A stretch of DNA of 64,000 bases from Hyphomonadaceae bacterium UBA7672 (GTDB lineage Bacteria; Pseudomonadota; Alphaproteobacteria; Caulobacterales; Hyphomonadaceae), in assembly GCA_002483135.1 (NCBI GenBank), contig DLHI01000019.1:867-64866 (forward strand). The letters run 5' to 3'. Shown piece after piece: positions 15,288 through 23,865 of this stretch. The first letter of the stretch is position 1. Every line of letters starts with the position of its first letter. A model generated the notes under the pieces. That model searched no databases and was not told the origin of the DNA. It saw only the letters and a program-made list of their open reading frames with translations. A program made the position numbers and the translations under genes.

Positions 15288-16007
15288 CTAGCCTTTGAAC
15301 TTCCGCGCGATCACGAACGTCTCGGGACTTTCGGCGCGACTGGAGGGGGGCTTCCAGTGGCGGACGTCTTCGAAGTTCGCCTTCAACAGGTCGAGCAATG
15401 ACTTCTGCGCTCCGCCCTGAAAGACCTTGGTGACGAAGTTTCCGCCCTTGGCGAGGTTTGCGATGGCAAACTCGGCGGCGATTTCTGCGAGGCCCACGGT
15501 GCGGACGTGGTCGGTGGATTTGTGGCCGACGGTGTTGGCCGCCATGTCCGAGAGGACCAGCGTGGGCTTCTCGCCGAGCGCGGCCATCAGCTTGTCCGTC
15601 ATGCCCGGTTCGGCGATGTCGGCCTGGAAGATGGTGACGTCGGCCATCACGTCGATGGGGAGCAGGTCGATGCCGACGACTTTCGATGCGCCCTTCTCGA
15701 CCACCACCTGCAGCCAGCCGCCGGGCGCAGAGCCAAGATCAACCACGCGGGCGCCACGCTTGAGGATTTTGAACTTCTCGTCGATCTCTTTCAGCTTGAA
15801 GGCCGCGCGGGCGCGATAGCCCTCTTCCTGCGCGCGCATCACGTAGGGATCGCGCAGCTGGCGGTCGACCCATTCGCGTGAGGACTTGGAGAGCGTTTTC
15901 TTGCGCACCTTCTCCTTCTTCGCCATCAGGCGACCGCCGGACGGTCCGCGCGCATCGACGGGCGCCTTCCAGCGACGCCGGCCCTTGTCGTCTTCTTCAA
16001 CGCTCAC
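15288..16007 (-). CDS. rlmE: 23S rRNA (uridine-2'-O-) methyltransferase
   Basis: RlmE (FtsJ/RrmJ) methylates U2552 of 23S rRNA late in 50S assembly. The 239-residue protein has a basic N-terminal tail of about 40 residues, usual for alphaproteobacterial members, then the K-D-K-E core: Lys in RARAAFKL, SAM loop VVDLGSAPGGWLQVV, Asp in LVLSDMAANTVG, Lys in FVTKVFQGG and Glu in ESPETFVIARKF. Translation begins at a GTG whose GTGA overlaps the stop of the upstream ppx gene, so the two are translationally coupled. Confidence 0.95.
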   Translation of the reverse strand: MSVEEDDKGRRRWKAPVDARGPSGGRLMAKKEKVRKKTLSKSSREWVDRQLRDPYVMRAQEEGYRARAAFKLKEIDEKFKILKRGARVVDLGSAPGGWLQVVVEKGASKVVGIDLLPIDVMADVTIFQADIAEPGMTDKLMAALGEKPTLVLSDMAANTVGHKSTDHVRTVGLAEIAAEFAIANLAKGGNFVTKVFQGGAQKSLLDLLKANFEDVRHWKPPSSRAESPETFVIARKFKG

Positions 16008-17119
16008 GATGCGGTCTCCTGACCAGTGGCGGCAGGACGCTGACGCGGGCGGTTACGGCGGCGCTGCTGGCTGCGGCCAGGGGCGCCGCCAGTGCTGTGC
16101 ATAAGGGACAGGATGATGCCTTCGCGGAGGCCGCGATCGCCGACGCGCAGGCGCGTGGCCGGCCACGTTTCCCAGATTGCCGCCAGAATCGCGATGCCGG
16201 GAACCATCAGGTCGGACCGGCCGCCGACGAGGCAGGGCTCCTGCGCACGCTGTTCGGCGGTGGCGTTCACGAGGCGGTTCATGGTGGCCTCCGCGCCTTC
16301 GCGATCCATCCAGGTGCCGTCCACGGACGATCGGATGTAGCGCGGCAGGTTCATATGAACGCCGGCGAGGCTGGTGACCGTGCCGGAGTTACCGATCAGC
16401 TGGCCCCGCCCGGCGCGGAACAGCGGGCCGAAACGCGTCGCCGCATCGTTGGCCAGAAGCAGGCTCCGGACATGATCCAGCATGGGCTGATACTGGGCCG
16501 TGCCGGCGCCGGGGAACATGTCGGCCAGCGTCACGACACCCACCGGAAATGACGCCCAACCGAGAATGGGAGGACGTGCGGCGCAACCGCGGACACCACG
16601 CTCGGCAGCCGCCCTCGCGTCAATCCAGCACAGCTCGGTCGATCCGCCGCCAATGTCGATCACCAGAGCGAAATCGTGCGCCGGGTCGACGAGGTCCAGC
16701 GACCCCAGCAGGGCGAACTTGGCCTCCTCCTTGGGGGAGATCAGCTCCATCTTCAGGCCAACCTTGCGGCTGACCTCGTTGAGGAAGGCACGCCCGTTGG
16801 AGGCCGCGCGGCAGGCCTGCGTCGCGATATAACGGCCGCGCACGGGCCTGTGCTTCTTCACCTTGTCGGAACAGCGGCGCAGCGCTTCGATGGCGCGGCC
16901 CATGGCCTTCTCCGAAAGGACGCCGGACCCTGCGAGACCTTCCCCTAGGGTCACGATCTGCGAGAAGGAATCGACAACGCGCAGCCCGCCCGACGCCGAG
17001 CGCTCGGCAATCAGCAGCCTGCAGTTGTTCGTGCCCAGGTCCAGCGCCGCATAGAGGTTCGACGCGCCGCCGGACCGTCCTTGAGGCTTACCGCGCCTCG
17101 GACGGGATGGCTTCGCCAT
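16004..17119 (-). CDS. Ppx/GppA-family phosphatase
   Basis: A 371-residue protein of the exopolyphosphatase / guanosine pentaphosphatase family, with the ASKHA ATPase fold. It shows ALDLGTNNCRLLI (phosphate 1 loop), LISPKEEAKFALLG (catalytic Glu region), VIDIGGGSTELCW (phosphate 2) and LIGNSGTVTSLAGVH. It lacks the long C-terminal HD domain of E. coli GppA, as most alphaproteobacterial members do. The last 30 residues are basic and low-complexity. It degrades polyphosphate and/or pppGpp, and which one cannot be told. It is coupled to rlmE by a four-base overlap, a frequent pairing in this class. Confidence 0.9.
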   Translation of the reverse strand: MAKPSRPRRGKPQGRSGGASNLYAALDLGTNNCRLLIAERSASGGLRVVDSFSQIVTLGEGLAGSGVLSEKAMGRAIEALRRCSDKVKKHRPVRGRYIATQACRAASNGRAFLNEVSRKVGLKMELISPKEEAKFALLGSLDLVDPAHDFALVIDIGGGSTELCWIDARAAAERGVRGCAARPPILGWASFPVGVVTLADMFPGAGTAQYQPMLDHVRSLLLANDAATRFGPLFRAGRGQLIGNSGTVTSLAGVHMNLPRYIRSSVDGTWMDREGAEATMNRLVNATAEQRAQEPCLVGGRSDLMVPGIAILAAIWETWPATRLRVGDRGLREGIILSLMHSTGGAPGRSQQRRRNRPRQRPAATGQETAS

Positions 17120-17351
17120 GTGTAGCGATCCGTGATCTTGTTGCGACAGCCATAGCCGGTTCTGCAGGCATTGGCACGCGCCAAACCGTATTTACTGTCA
17201 TGCAAGGTTGCGGCGCCCATTCTGATCGGCGTAACTGAGCCCGGCTCTGGCGGGGCTTCCGGCTGATCGGCGCGGGCGCGTTTGCCATGGTTTTTGGGGC
17301 TGAGCCGCAAGTATTTGGGATCTGGGCAGAGTTGGGCCAGGGGCGCCGTCT

Positions 17352-17687
17352 ATGTTGGAACTGAACAAGGCCGCAAAGTTCGCTATCGGCCAGCAGGTTC
17401 GCCACCGCTTGTTCCCGTTCAGGGGAATCATCTTCGACGTGGACCCCAAGTTCGCGAATACGCAGGAATGGTGGGACGCCATCCCGGAGGACATCCGGCC
17501 GACCAAGGACCAGCCCTTCTATCATCTGCTCGCCGAGAATGAGTCGACGTACTACGTGGCCTATGTCTCGGAACAGAACCTGTTGCCGGACACAGCGCCC
17601 GAACCCGTGAACCATCCGCAGATACCGGAAATGTTCGAGATCGACGATCACGGCATGTACAGGAAGCGCGCAGTGATGGCGCACTAG
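17352..17687 (+). CDS. hspQ: HspQ-family heat shock protein
   Basis: A 111-residue protein with the HspQ signature: AKFAIGQQVRHRLFPFRGIIFDVDP at the start, then WWDAIPEDIRPTKDQPFYHLLAE and YVAYVSEQNL. HspQ binds hemimethylated DNA in E. coli and acts as a specificity enhancer for the Lon protease. The C-terminal 25 residues (HPQIPEMFEIDDHGMYRKR) extend beyond the E. coli protein, as in alphaproteobacterial homologues. It is likely heat-shock inducible, though no sigma-32 promoter was confidently seen in the 230 bp upstream. Confidence 0.92.
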   Translation: MLELNKAAKFAIGQQVRHRLFPFRGIIFDVDPKFANTQEWWDAIPEDIRPTKDQPFYHLLAENESTYYVAYVSEQNLLPDTAPEPVNHPQIPEMFEIDDHGMYRKRAVMAH

Positions 17688-17729
17688 CGCCAACGTGACG
17701 AATCCCCCGGCGCGCCCTACATTCAGGGC

Positions 17730-18587
17730 ATGAGCAGCCACATCACCCTTCGCGACGATGACTACGTCATCGACCAGAACTGGGCGGGCTATACGGCGGA
17801 CGAGCATGCCGTATGGGATTTCCTGTACCGGCGGCAGGTAGAGATTCTGAAGAATCGCGCGGACCCGGCCATGTTGCGCGGGCTTGAGGCGTTGAACCTC
17901 AATCGTGGCGGCATTCCCGATTTCAGCGTGATCAATGTCGAGCTGAAGGCGCGGACGGGTTTCGAGGTGGTGGCCGTGCCGGGGCTGGTGCCGGACGAGG
18001 TGTTCTTCAGCCACCTCGCCAATCGCCGCTTCCCCGCCGGACAGTTCATCCGCACGCGGGCGCAGCTCGACTACCTGCAGGAGCCGGACATCTTCCACGA
18101 TGTGTTCGGGCATGTGCCGCTGCTGACCGATCCGGTGTTCGCGGATTACATGGAGGCGTACGGCAAGGGCGGGCTGCGCGCGATCAGGTTCGGGCGGCTC
18201 AAGAACCTTGCGGCGCTCTACTGGTACACGGTGGAGTTCGGACTGATCGAGACGCCCAAGGGGCTGCGCATCTATGGCGCGGGGATTTCATCCTCCAAGG
18301 ACGAGTCGATCTTCGCGCTGGACGATCCCTCGCCCAACCGCATCCGCTTCGATCTCGAACGCGTCATGCGCACGCGCTACCGCATCGACGATTTCCAGCA
18401 GACCTATTTCGTCATCCGCTCCTACGACGACCTGTTCCGCGCAACCGTGGATACGGATTTCGCTCCGCTCTATGGGCGGCTGGGCGATGGCGTCGGGTAT
18501 GGGGCGGAGGATGTGCTGGCGACGGACGAAGTTATCACGCGCGGCACGCAGGCTTATGCGCGGGGGAAGCTGGCGGGCACGGCCTAG
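17730..18587 (+). CDS. phhA: Phenylalanine 4-monooxygenase
   Basis: PhhA hydroxylates phenylalanine to tyrosine with tetrahydropterin and O2. The 285-residue protein is the single-domain bacterial type, without the ACT domain of animal enzymes. The iron ligands are visible: the two His in EPDIFHDVFGHVP and the Glu in WYTVEFGLIE. The pterin-binding neighbourhood PGLVPDEVFFSHLANRRFP and the late TYFVIRSYDDLF are typical. It is 42 bp after hspQ on the same strand. No pterin-recycling gene (phhB) is next to it. Confidence 0.96.
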   Translation: MSSHITLRDDDYVIDQNWAGYTADEHAVWDFLYRRQVEILKNRADPAMLRGLEALNLNRGGIPDFSVINVELKARTGFEVVAVPGLVPDEVFFSHLANRRFPAGQFIRTRAQLDYLQEPDIFHDVFGHVPLLTDPVFADYMEAYGKGGLRAIRFGRLKNLAALYWYTVEFGLIETPKGLRIYGAGISSSKDESIFALDDPSPNRIRFDLERVMRTRYRIDDFQQTYFVIRSYDDLFRATVDTDFAPLYGRLGDGVGYGAEDVLATDEVITRGTQAYARGKLAGTA

Positions 18588-18600
18588 CCACGGGGGCAGC

Positions 18601-18705
18601 TGTCATCCCGGCCGAAGTGCGAAGCACGGAGAGCCGGGACCCACTCAACCATCCCGACACCGTCAAAATGGGTCCCGGGTCTCGCTGCGCTCGCCCGGGA
18701 TGACA
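18601..18705. repeat. Intergenic palindromic repeat, TGTCATCCCGG type
   Basis: TGTCATCCCGGCCGAAGTGC at the left (18601-18620) is mirrored at the right by CGCCCGGGATGACA (18692-18705). An inner pair GCCGGGACCC and GGGTCCCGGG lies within (18633-18642, 18670-18679). The whole could fold into a long cruciform or terminator. It follows phhA directly and resembles the widespread alphaproteobacterial repeat with GTCATCCCGGxxxxGCGxAGCGxxGAGCCGGGA organisation. Confidence 0.7.
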
Positions 18706-18738
18706 AACTGTGAGTAATCGCAGCCTTTCCGGGTTCTT

Positions 18739-18768
18739 TGATCCACCCCGCTGACTCACGCGTAGACA
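18739..18768 (+). promoter_or_regulatory. Candidate ChrR-type sigma-E promoter of the photolyase operon
   Basis: TGATCC (18739-18744) is followed after 18 bp by TAGACA (18763-18768), about 30 bp before the photolyase start. The RpoE-ChrR (singlet oxygen) regulon of Rhodobacter uses a TGATCC-type -35 element, and photolyase and CFA-synthase-like genes are among its known targets. The match is by eye and the -10 element is weak. Confidence 0.4.
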
Positions 18769-18797
18769 CCTGAAATAACCCCAGTCTGCGAGTTGTC

Positions 18798-20249
18798 TTG
18801 GCTGAGCGCCCCGTCATTTTCTGGTTTCGCGATGACCTGCGCCTCGCGGACAATCCGGGGCTGGCGGCGGCTCATGCGACGGGCAAGCCGCTCGTCAGCG
18901 TCTTTATCCTCGACGAGGAAAGCCGCGAGGCACGGCCGATGGGCGGGGCCAGCAAGTGGTGGCTGGACAAGTCGCTGCGCGCCCTGTCGGAGCGGATCGC
19001 CACCAAGGGGGGCCAGCTGGTCCTGCGCCGGGGCAAGGCCGAGGACGTGATCGCGACGCTGGTGGAGGAGACCGGCGCAGAGGCCGTTTACTGGAACCGG
19101 CGATACACCCCATCCCGCAAGATAGATGAGCGGATCAAGGCGGCGCTCAAGGCGGCAGGCGTGGCGGCCGAGAGTTTCAACGGTTCTCTGCTGGCCGAGC
19201 CGTTTGCGATCAAGACGGGGTCGGGCGGCGACTTCAAGGTGTTCACCCCGTTCTGGAAGGCGCTGCAGGCGACCATCGAAATCCCCCAGGCTGCGCCGGA
19301 GCCGCGTGCGTTCATCGCGGGGCCCAATGTGACGTCCGACGACATTGACGATTGGGCTCTGCATCCGACGCGGCCGGACTGGTCCGGCGGGCTGGCCGAA
19401 GCGTGGACGCCGGGCGAGATGGGCGCACGCAAACGGCTCCGGGAATTCCTGTCCGGCCCGATCACGGGTTATGCCGCCGGACGCGATCGCCCGGACCAGG
19501 ACGGGACCTCGCGCCTGTCTCCCTACCTCCATTTCGGCGAGATCAGCCCGCATCAGATCTGGCGCGCGGCAAAGCACGCCGATGAAGCGGGCGAGGCGCC
19601 GTCGAAAGATGTGCAGAAACTTCTATCCGAAGTCGCATGGCGCGATTTCTCGCATCACCTTCTCTACCACGACCCGCAGATGGGCCGGCTGAGCTGGCGA
19701 CGCCAGTTCGACAGCATCGACTGGCGCAAGGGCACGAAGGCCGAGCTTGAGGCGTGGAAGCGCGGGCGAACGGGCTATCCCATCATCGACGCCGGGATGC
19801 GGCAGCTGTGGATCACCGGCTGGATGCACAACCGCGTGCGCATGATCGTCGCTTCGTTCTTCGCAAAAGATCTGCTGGTTCACTGGCGCACGGGCGAGGA
19901 ATGGTTCTGGGACACGCTGGTCGACGCCGACGAGGCCAACAACGCCAACGGCTGGCAATGGACGGCGGGAACCGGCGCCGATGCTGCGCCTTACTTCCGT
20001 GTGTTCAACCCTGTGCTGCAGGGCGAGAAGTTCGACCCTGAGGGTGATTATGTCCGCCGCTGGGTGCCCGAACTTGGCGATCTGGCTGCGAAGTGGATCC
20101 ACAGGCCATGGGAAGCGCCAGCCTCGGCGCTCGATCTTGCCGGCGTGCACCTTGGCGAGACCTATCCCGAGCCAATCATCGACCACGACTTCGCCCGCAA
20201 GCGCGCGCTCGAAACCTACAAATTCTCCAGCCAGGAAATTGCTTCATGA
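18798..20249 (+). CDS. phrB: Deoxyribodipyrimidine photo-lyase (cryptochrome/photolyase family)
   Basis: A 483-residue class I photolyase that repairs cyclobutane pyrimidine dimers using blue light, with FAD and an antenna pigment. The N-terminal alpha/beta antenna domain starts VIFWFRDDLRLADNPGL. The C-terminal FAD domain contains SRLSPYLHFGEISP, EVAWRDFSHHLLY, TGYPIIDAGMRQLW, TGWMHNRVRMIVASF (with the FAD-binding Asn) and DADEANNANGWQWTAG. The start is a TTG at 18798; no in-frame ATG occurs before the conserved first strand. It is the first gene of a four-gene operon joined by ATGA overlaps. Confidence 0.95.
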   Translation: MAERPVIFWFRDDLRLADNPGLAAAHATGKPLVSVFILDEESREARPMGGASKWWLDKSLRALSERIATKGGQLVLRRGKAEDVIATLVEETGAEAVYWNRRYTPSRKIDERIKAALKAAGVAAESFNGSLLAEPFAIKTGSGGDFKVFTPFWKALQATIEIPQAAPEPRAFIAGPNVTSDDIDDWALHPTRPDWSGGLAEAWTPGEMGARKRLREFLSGPITGYAAGRDRPDQDGTSRLSPYLHFGEISPHQIWRAAKHADEAGEAPSKDVQKLLSEVAWRDFSHHLLYHDPQMGRLSWRRQFDSIDWRKGTKAELEAWKRGRTGYPIIDAGMRQLWITGWMHNRVRMIVASFFAKDLLVHWRTGEEWFWDTLVDADEANNANGWQWTAGTGADAAPYFRVFNPVLQGEKFDPEGDYVRRWVPELGDLAAKWIHRPWEAPASALDLAGVHLGETYPEPIIDHDFARKRALETYKFSSQEIAS

Positions 20250-21589
20250 GCATCCCCCGCAAGCGTGTCGCGGTAATCGGTGGGGGCGTTGCCGGCCTTG
20301 GCGCGGCATGGGCCCTGCGTGAGAACGCGGACGTCGTGCTGTACGAGAAGGCCGATCGCCTGGGTGGCCATGCGTGGACGGTCGATATCGATCACACGGG
20401 CACGCCGATGTCGGTCGACATTGGCTTCATCTGCTTCAACCGCCCGAACTATCCGAACTTCACAGCCCTGCTGAAGCACCTCGAAGTACCTACGGTGTGG
20501 ACGGACATGGCGTTCGCAGTTTCAGATCCCGAGGGTTATGAGTGGTCGTCGGACCCGTGGGGCCTGTTCGCGTGGAAACGCAATGCGCTGGACAAGCGGT
20601 TCCGCGGGATGGTCGGCGAGATCCTCGACTTCAACAACGCGGCCCGCGCCGAACTGAAACGCGACAGCGTGCCCGACATGACGCTGGGCGAGTGGCTGGA
20701 TGGACATGGCTATTCGCAACTATTCCGCGACGCGTACCTGCTGCCGATGAGCGCGGCGATCTGGTCGACGCCGGAAAAGCTGATGCTGGATTATCCGGTA
20801 ATCAGCTTCCTGAAGTTCTTTGATAACCATCGCCTGATGCACGCGGTGCGGCCGATCTGGCGGACCGTGAAGGGCGGCAGCCGAAGCTATGTTCAGCGCT
20901 TGCTGCGCGACCTGCATCCCTGCCTGCGGCCTTCTGCGGATATCCATGCCGTGCGCCCCACAAGCACTGGGAAGACCCAGGTCATCGAGCGCGGCCGCGC
21001 TCCGGAAACCTTTGATGCGGTGATTTTTGCGTGCCACGCCGATGCAGCGCTTGGCATGCTGGATGACAGCTACGACGAACAAAGACTGGCGCTGGGCTCG
21101 ATGCGCTTTTCGCAGAACACAGCCTACCTTCACCACGACAGCGCGATGATGCCCGAGCGGCGGATGGCGTGGGCGTCGTGGAATGTGAAGAAGGGCGCGG
21201 ACGAAAGCGTATGCGTGACCTACTGGATGAACCGGCTGCAGAAACTGCCCAACTCGCATCCGGTTTTCGTGACGTTGAACCCGGTGAACGCGCCGGCGAA
21301 GGACAAGACATTCGGTGTCTATCAGTTCGACCACCCGATGTTTGACACAGCGTCACACGCCGCGCGGCGGTCCATTCAACGCCTGCAGGGACGAGACGGT
21401 CTGTTCTTTGCGGGCGCGTGGCTCGGCGATGGATTTCACGAGGCGGGACTGCGCACGGGCCTCGAGGCGGCTTTTGCGCTCGGCGGGTCCGTGCCGTGGG
21501 AAGCCACGACCACGCACACGCATGTGTTGTCGCACGGTCAGCCGACATGGCCCGTGGCGCAGCCCGAACGACTTGCGGCGGCGCTATGA
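20246..21589 (+). CDS. FAD/NAD(P)-binding amine-oxidase-like flavoprotein
   Basis: A 447-residue flavoprotein. The dinucleotide-binding motif is VAVIGGGVAGLGAAWAL at residues 8-24, followed by the glutamate-ended LYEKADRLGGHAWTV typical of the NAD(P)-binding-Rossmann/amine oxidase group. A C-terminal FAD contact is visible in GLFFAGAWLGDGFHEAGLRTG. Homologues sit beside DUF1365 and CFA-synthase-like genes in many proteobacteria. In related actinobacterial and Rhodobacter lipid pathways a flavoprotein partners the methyltransferase, making a fatty-acyl-modifying role plausible. The ATG at 20246 overlaps the photolyase stop as ATGA; a longer upstream reading frame lies inside phrB and was rejected. 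Confidence 0.88.
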   Translation: MSIPRKRVAVIGGGVAGLGAAWALRENADVVLYEKADRLGGHAWTVDIDHTGTPMSVDIGFICFNRPNYPNFTALLKHLEVPTVWTDMAFAVSDPEGYEWSSDPWGLFAWKRNALDKRFRGMVGEILDFNNAARAELKRDSVPDMTLGEWLDGHGYSQLFRDAYLLPMSAAIWSTPEKLMLDYPVISFLKFFDNHRLMHAVRPIWRTVKGGSRSYVQRLLRDLHPCLRPSADIHAVRPTSTGKTQVIERGRAPETFDAVIFACHADAALGMLDDSYDEQRLALGSMRFSQNTAYLHHDSAMMPERRMAWASWNVKKGADESVCVTYWMNRLQKLPNSHPVFVTLNPVNAPAKDKTFGVYQFDHPMFDTASHAARRSIQRLQGRDGLFFAGAWLGDGFHEAGLRTGLEAAFALGGSVPWEATTTHTHVLSHGQPTWPVAQPERLAAAL

Positions 21590-22404
21590 CCAGCCCCGCG
21601 GCTCAACTCTGGTTCGGCCGCACGGTTCACCGCCGCGAGAAGCCCTTCGTGCGGCGCTTCTCGCATCGCATCGCCATGCTGGACATCGACATCGACCGGC
21701 TGGCGGAAGCCGATGCGCTGACCGGCCTGTTCGCGGTGGACCGGGGCGCCGCCATCTCTTTTAGGCAGGTGGACCACGGAGCACGCGACCGGACGTTATC
21801 GTTAAGGGCATGGGCAGAGGCAAAATTTGCGGAAGCCGGTGTTGCGCTTCAGGGCGGAGAAATCCGGCTCATCGGCTTTCCGCGCGTGCTGGGCGTCGGC
21901 TTCGCGCCGATTTCGCTGTGGCTTGGCCATGACCCCGACGGAAAGCTGTGTGGCGTAATATACGAAGTGCACAACACGTTCGGCGAAACCCATTCCTATG
22001 TCTGCGCGTTTCATCCGACACACGTGCGCGCGGTGGCAAACAAGGATTTCTTTGTATCCCCCTTCTTCGACGTGGACGGGGGATACAGATTTACGCTGCG
22101 GCCACCCGAAAGGGGCCACATGAGCCTCGTGGTTGAGAACATGGGTGCAGACGGACGGGCGCATGTTGCGGCTTTGACCGTCAAGGCGACTGCGCTTTCC
22201 TCGCCCGCGGTTTTGCGCTGGCTGGTCGCAATGCCCATATCCGGTTTGGGCGTGTTGCTTGCAATACACTGGCAGGCATTCCGCCTCCTGCTGAGAGGCG
22301 CGAAATACAGGGTTAAACCGGAACAGCAGTTGAAGCGTACCACCCTGACGCGGCGCGAAGTTCAAGACGCCGGCGGGGACGGAAACCTGAGGAAACGGGC
22401 ATGA
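21586..22404 (+). CDS. DUF1365 family protein
   Basis: A 272-residue protein with the DUF1365 pattern. It begins QLWFGRTVHRREKPFVRRFSHRIAMLDIDIDRL, continues with GEIRLIGFPRVLGVGFAPISLWLGHD, GVIYEVHNTFGETHSYVC and FHPTHVRAVANKDFFVSPFFDVDGGYRF, and ends in a hydrophobic region near residues 215-240 that may associate with the membrane. The biochemical role is unknown. The family is nearly always found between a flavoprotein and a CFA-synthase-like methyltransferase, as here. The ATG at 21586 overlaps the flavoprotein stop as ATGA. Confidence 0.92.
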   Translation: MTSPAAQLWFGRTVHRREKPFVRRFSHRIAMLDIDIDRLAEADALTGLFAVDRGAAISFRQVDHGARDRTLSLRAWAEAKFAEAGVALQGGEIRLIGFPRVLGVGFAPISLWLGHDPDGKLCGVIYEVHNTFGETHSYVCAFHPTHVRAVANKDFFVSPFFDVDGGYRFTLRPPERGHMSLVVENMGADGRAHVAALTVKATALSSPAVLRWLVAMPISGLGVLLAIHWQAFRLLLRGAKYRVKPEQQLKRTTLTRREVQDAGGDGNLRKRA

Positions 22405-23642
22405 GCCGCGTCGAGAGAATGGTGCTGGACATCAGGGGTCCACGCGACCTGCGCAGTCTTGATCGGCTCCCAGCCAGCCTGCGCTTCACGGCGATGGTGC
22501 TCTCTGGGTTCAAATACGGCCGGCTCGACATGGTTCTGCCCGATGGCCGTACGCTGCGCTTCACCGGCAAGGAGCACGGCCCAGAAGCCGAGATGATCGT
22601 GCATGACCAGACATTCGCACGCACGGTCGCGGCGCGCGGTGACATCGGCTTTGCCGAAGTGTTCATGGACGGCAAGTTTGACTCGCCGGACCTCGCGACG
22701 CTGCTCGAATATTTCAGCATCAACTGGGACGACCTCGGCACGCTGGGCATCGGCAATGCGATCGCGCGGTTTGTCGCCAATCTGCGTCACATGCTGCGTT
22801 CGAACACCAAGAAGGGCTCGAAGCGCAACATCCTGGCGCATTATGATCTTGGCAATGATTTCTACGCGGCGTGGCTCGACCCGACGATGACATATTCGTC
22901 GGCGCTCTTCACGTCGCCCGATCAATCGATGGTGGACGGCCAGCTGGCGAAGTATCGCGCTATCGCGCGCAACGTCGACCTGAAAGCCGGCGACCACGTG
23001 TTGGAGATCGGATCGGGCTGGGGGGGCTTTGCGGAAGTGGCGGCGAAGGAATTCGATGCGCGCGTCACGTCGATCACCATCTCCGATGCACAGCATGCCT
23101 ACGCGACGAAGCGGATGAAGGATGCGGGCCTCGACAGCCAGGTCGATATCGTGATGAAGGACTATCGCGACCTTGATGGCCAGTATGACGCCGTCGCCTC
23201 CATCGAGATGTTCGAGGCCGTGGGTGAGGAGTACTGGCCGAGCTATTTCGGCAAGATCGCCGAGGTGTTGAAACCTGGCGGCAAGGCTGCATTGCAGATC
23301 ATCACGATCGCCGAGAAGGACTTCGAAGAGTACCGTCGCCGCGCAGACTTCATCCAGCGCTACATCTTCCCGGGCGGGATGCTGCCCTCGCCATCGCGGC
23401 TCAAGGAAGAGACTGAGCGGGCCGGCCTTGGCTTCGCCGTCGACCAGATGTTCGGGGCATCGTACGCGCGGACGCTTGACGAATGGAGCCAGCGTTTCGA
23501 CGTCGCCTGGGACAAGATCAAGGGCGGCAAGTTCGACGAACAATTCCGCCGGCTCTGGCTCTACTACCTGGGGTATTGCTCGGCAGGTTTCCGTACGGGA
23601 AGAATCGATGTCGGCCAGTTTGTCCTGACAAAGCCCGTCTGA
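22401..23642 (+). CDS. Cyclopropane-fatty-acyl-phospholipid synthase-like methyltransferase
   Basis: A 413-residue SAM-dependent lipid methyltransferase. After an N-terminal lipid-binding domain of about 130 residues come NILAHYDLGNDFYAAWLD, the SAM loop VLEIGSGWGGFAEV, IEMFEAVGEEYW, YIFPGGMLPS and the C-terminal YYLGYCSAGFRTGRIDVGQ. Compared from memory with E. coli Cfa, the bicarbonate-ligand Cys (YSCA) reads YSSA, and the ligand His in the LLHTIG region reads as Ile in LQIITI. The Glu in MFE and the Tyr in YYL remain. This suggests methylation or methylene addition to unsaturated acyl chains rather than cyclopropanation. It overlaps the DUF1365 stop as ATGA and ends the operon. Confidence 0.9.
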   Translation: MSRVERMVLDIRGPRDLRSLDRLPASLRFTAMVLSGFKYGRLDMVLPDGRTLRFTGKEHGPEAEMIVHDQTFARTVAARGDIGFAEVFMDGKFDSPDLATLLEYFSINWDDLGTLGIGNAIARFVANLRHMLRSNTKKGSKRNILAHYDLGNDFYAAWLDPTMTYSSALFTSPDQSMVDGQLAKYRAIARNVDLKAGDHVLEIGSGWGGFAEVAAKEFDARVTSITISDAQHAYATKRMKDAGLDSQVDIVMKDYRDLDGQYDAVASIEMFEAVGEEYWPSYFGKIAEVLKPGGKAALQIITIAEKDFEEYRRRADFIQRYIFPGGMLPSPSRLKEETERAGLGFAVDQMFGASYARTLDEWSQRFDVAWDKIKGGKFDEQFRRLWLYYLGYCSAGFRTGRIDVGQFVLTKPV

Positions 23643-23789
23643 CACGAAAACCCGGCGCGGGCCCGATTACGCAGCGAATTGCGCTTGCGCGCTGCCGTGT
23701 CGTCGCGGTCACATTTTATCGAAAAACGAAAAAAGGAGGTTGGATATCCCGGAAAGGCTGGATATTCAGGCATCATAGGCTTTGCGACC

Positions 23790-23809
23790 GGCGTGACGGC
23801 ATTCACGCC
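23790..23809. promoter_or_regulatory. Perfect palindrome upstream of the first TonB receptor gene
   Basis: GGCGTGA (23790-23796) and TCACGCC (23803-23809) flank CGGCAT, ending about 56 bp before the receptor ATG. Its core GTGACGGCATTCAC is nearly the same as the core of the palindrome in front of the second receptor gene (27093-27109). It is a candidate operator. Confidence 0.45.
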
Positions 23810-23865
23810 TGCAAGGCGAACTCAGAAAGGGGTCAATCCAATGCAATTATTCCTGGAGAGATCCC

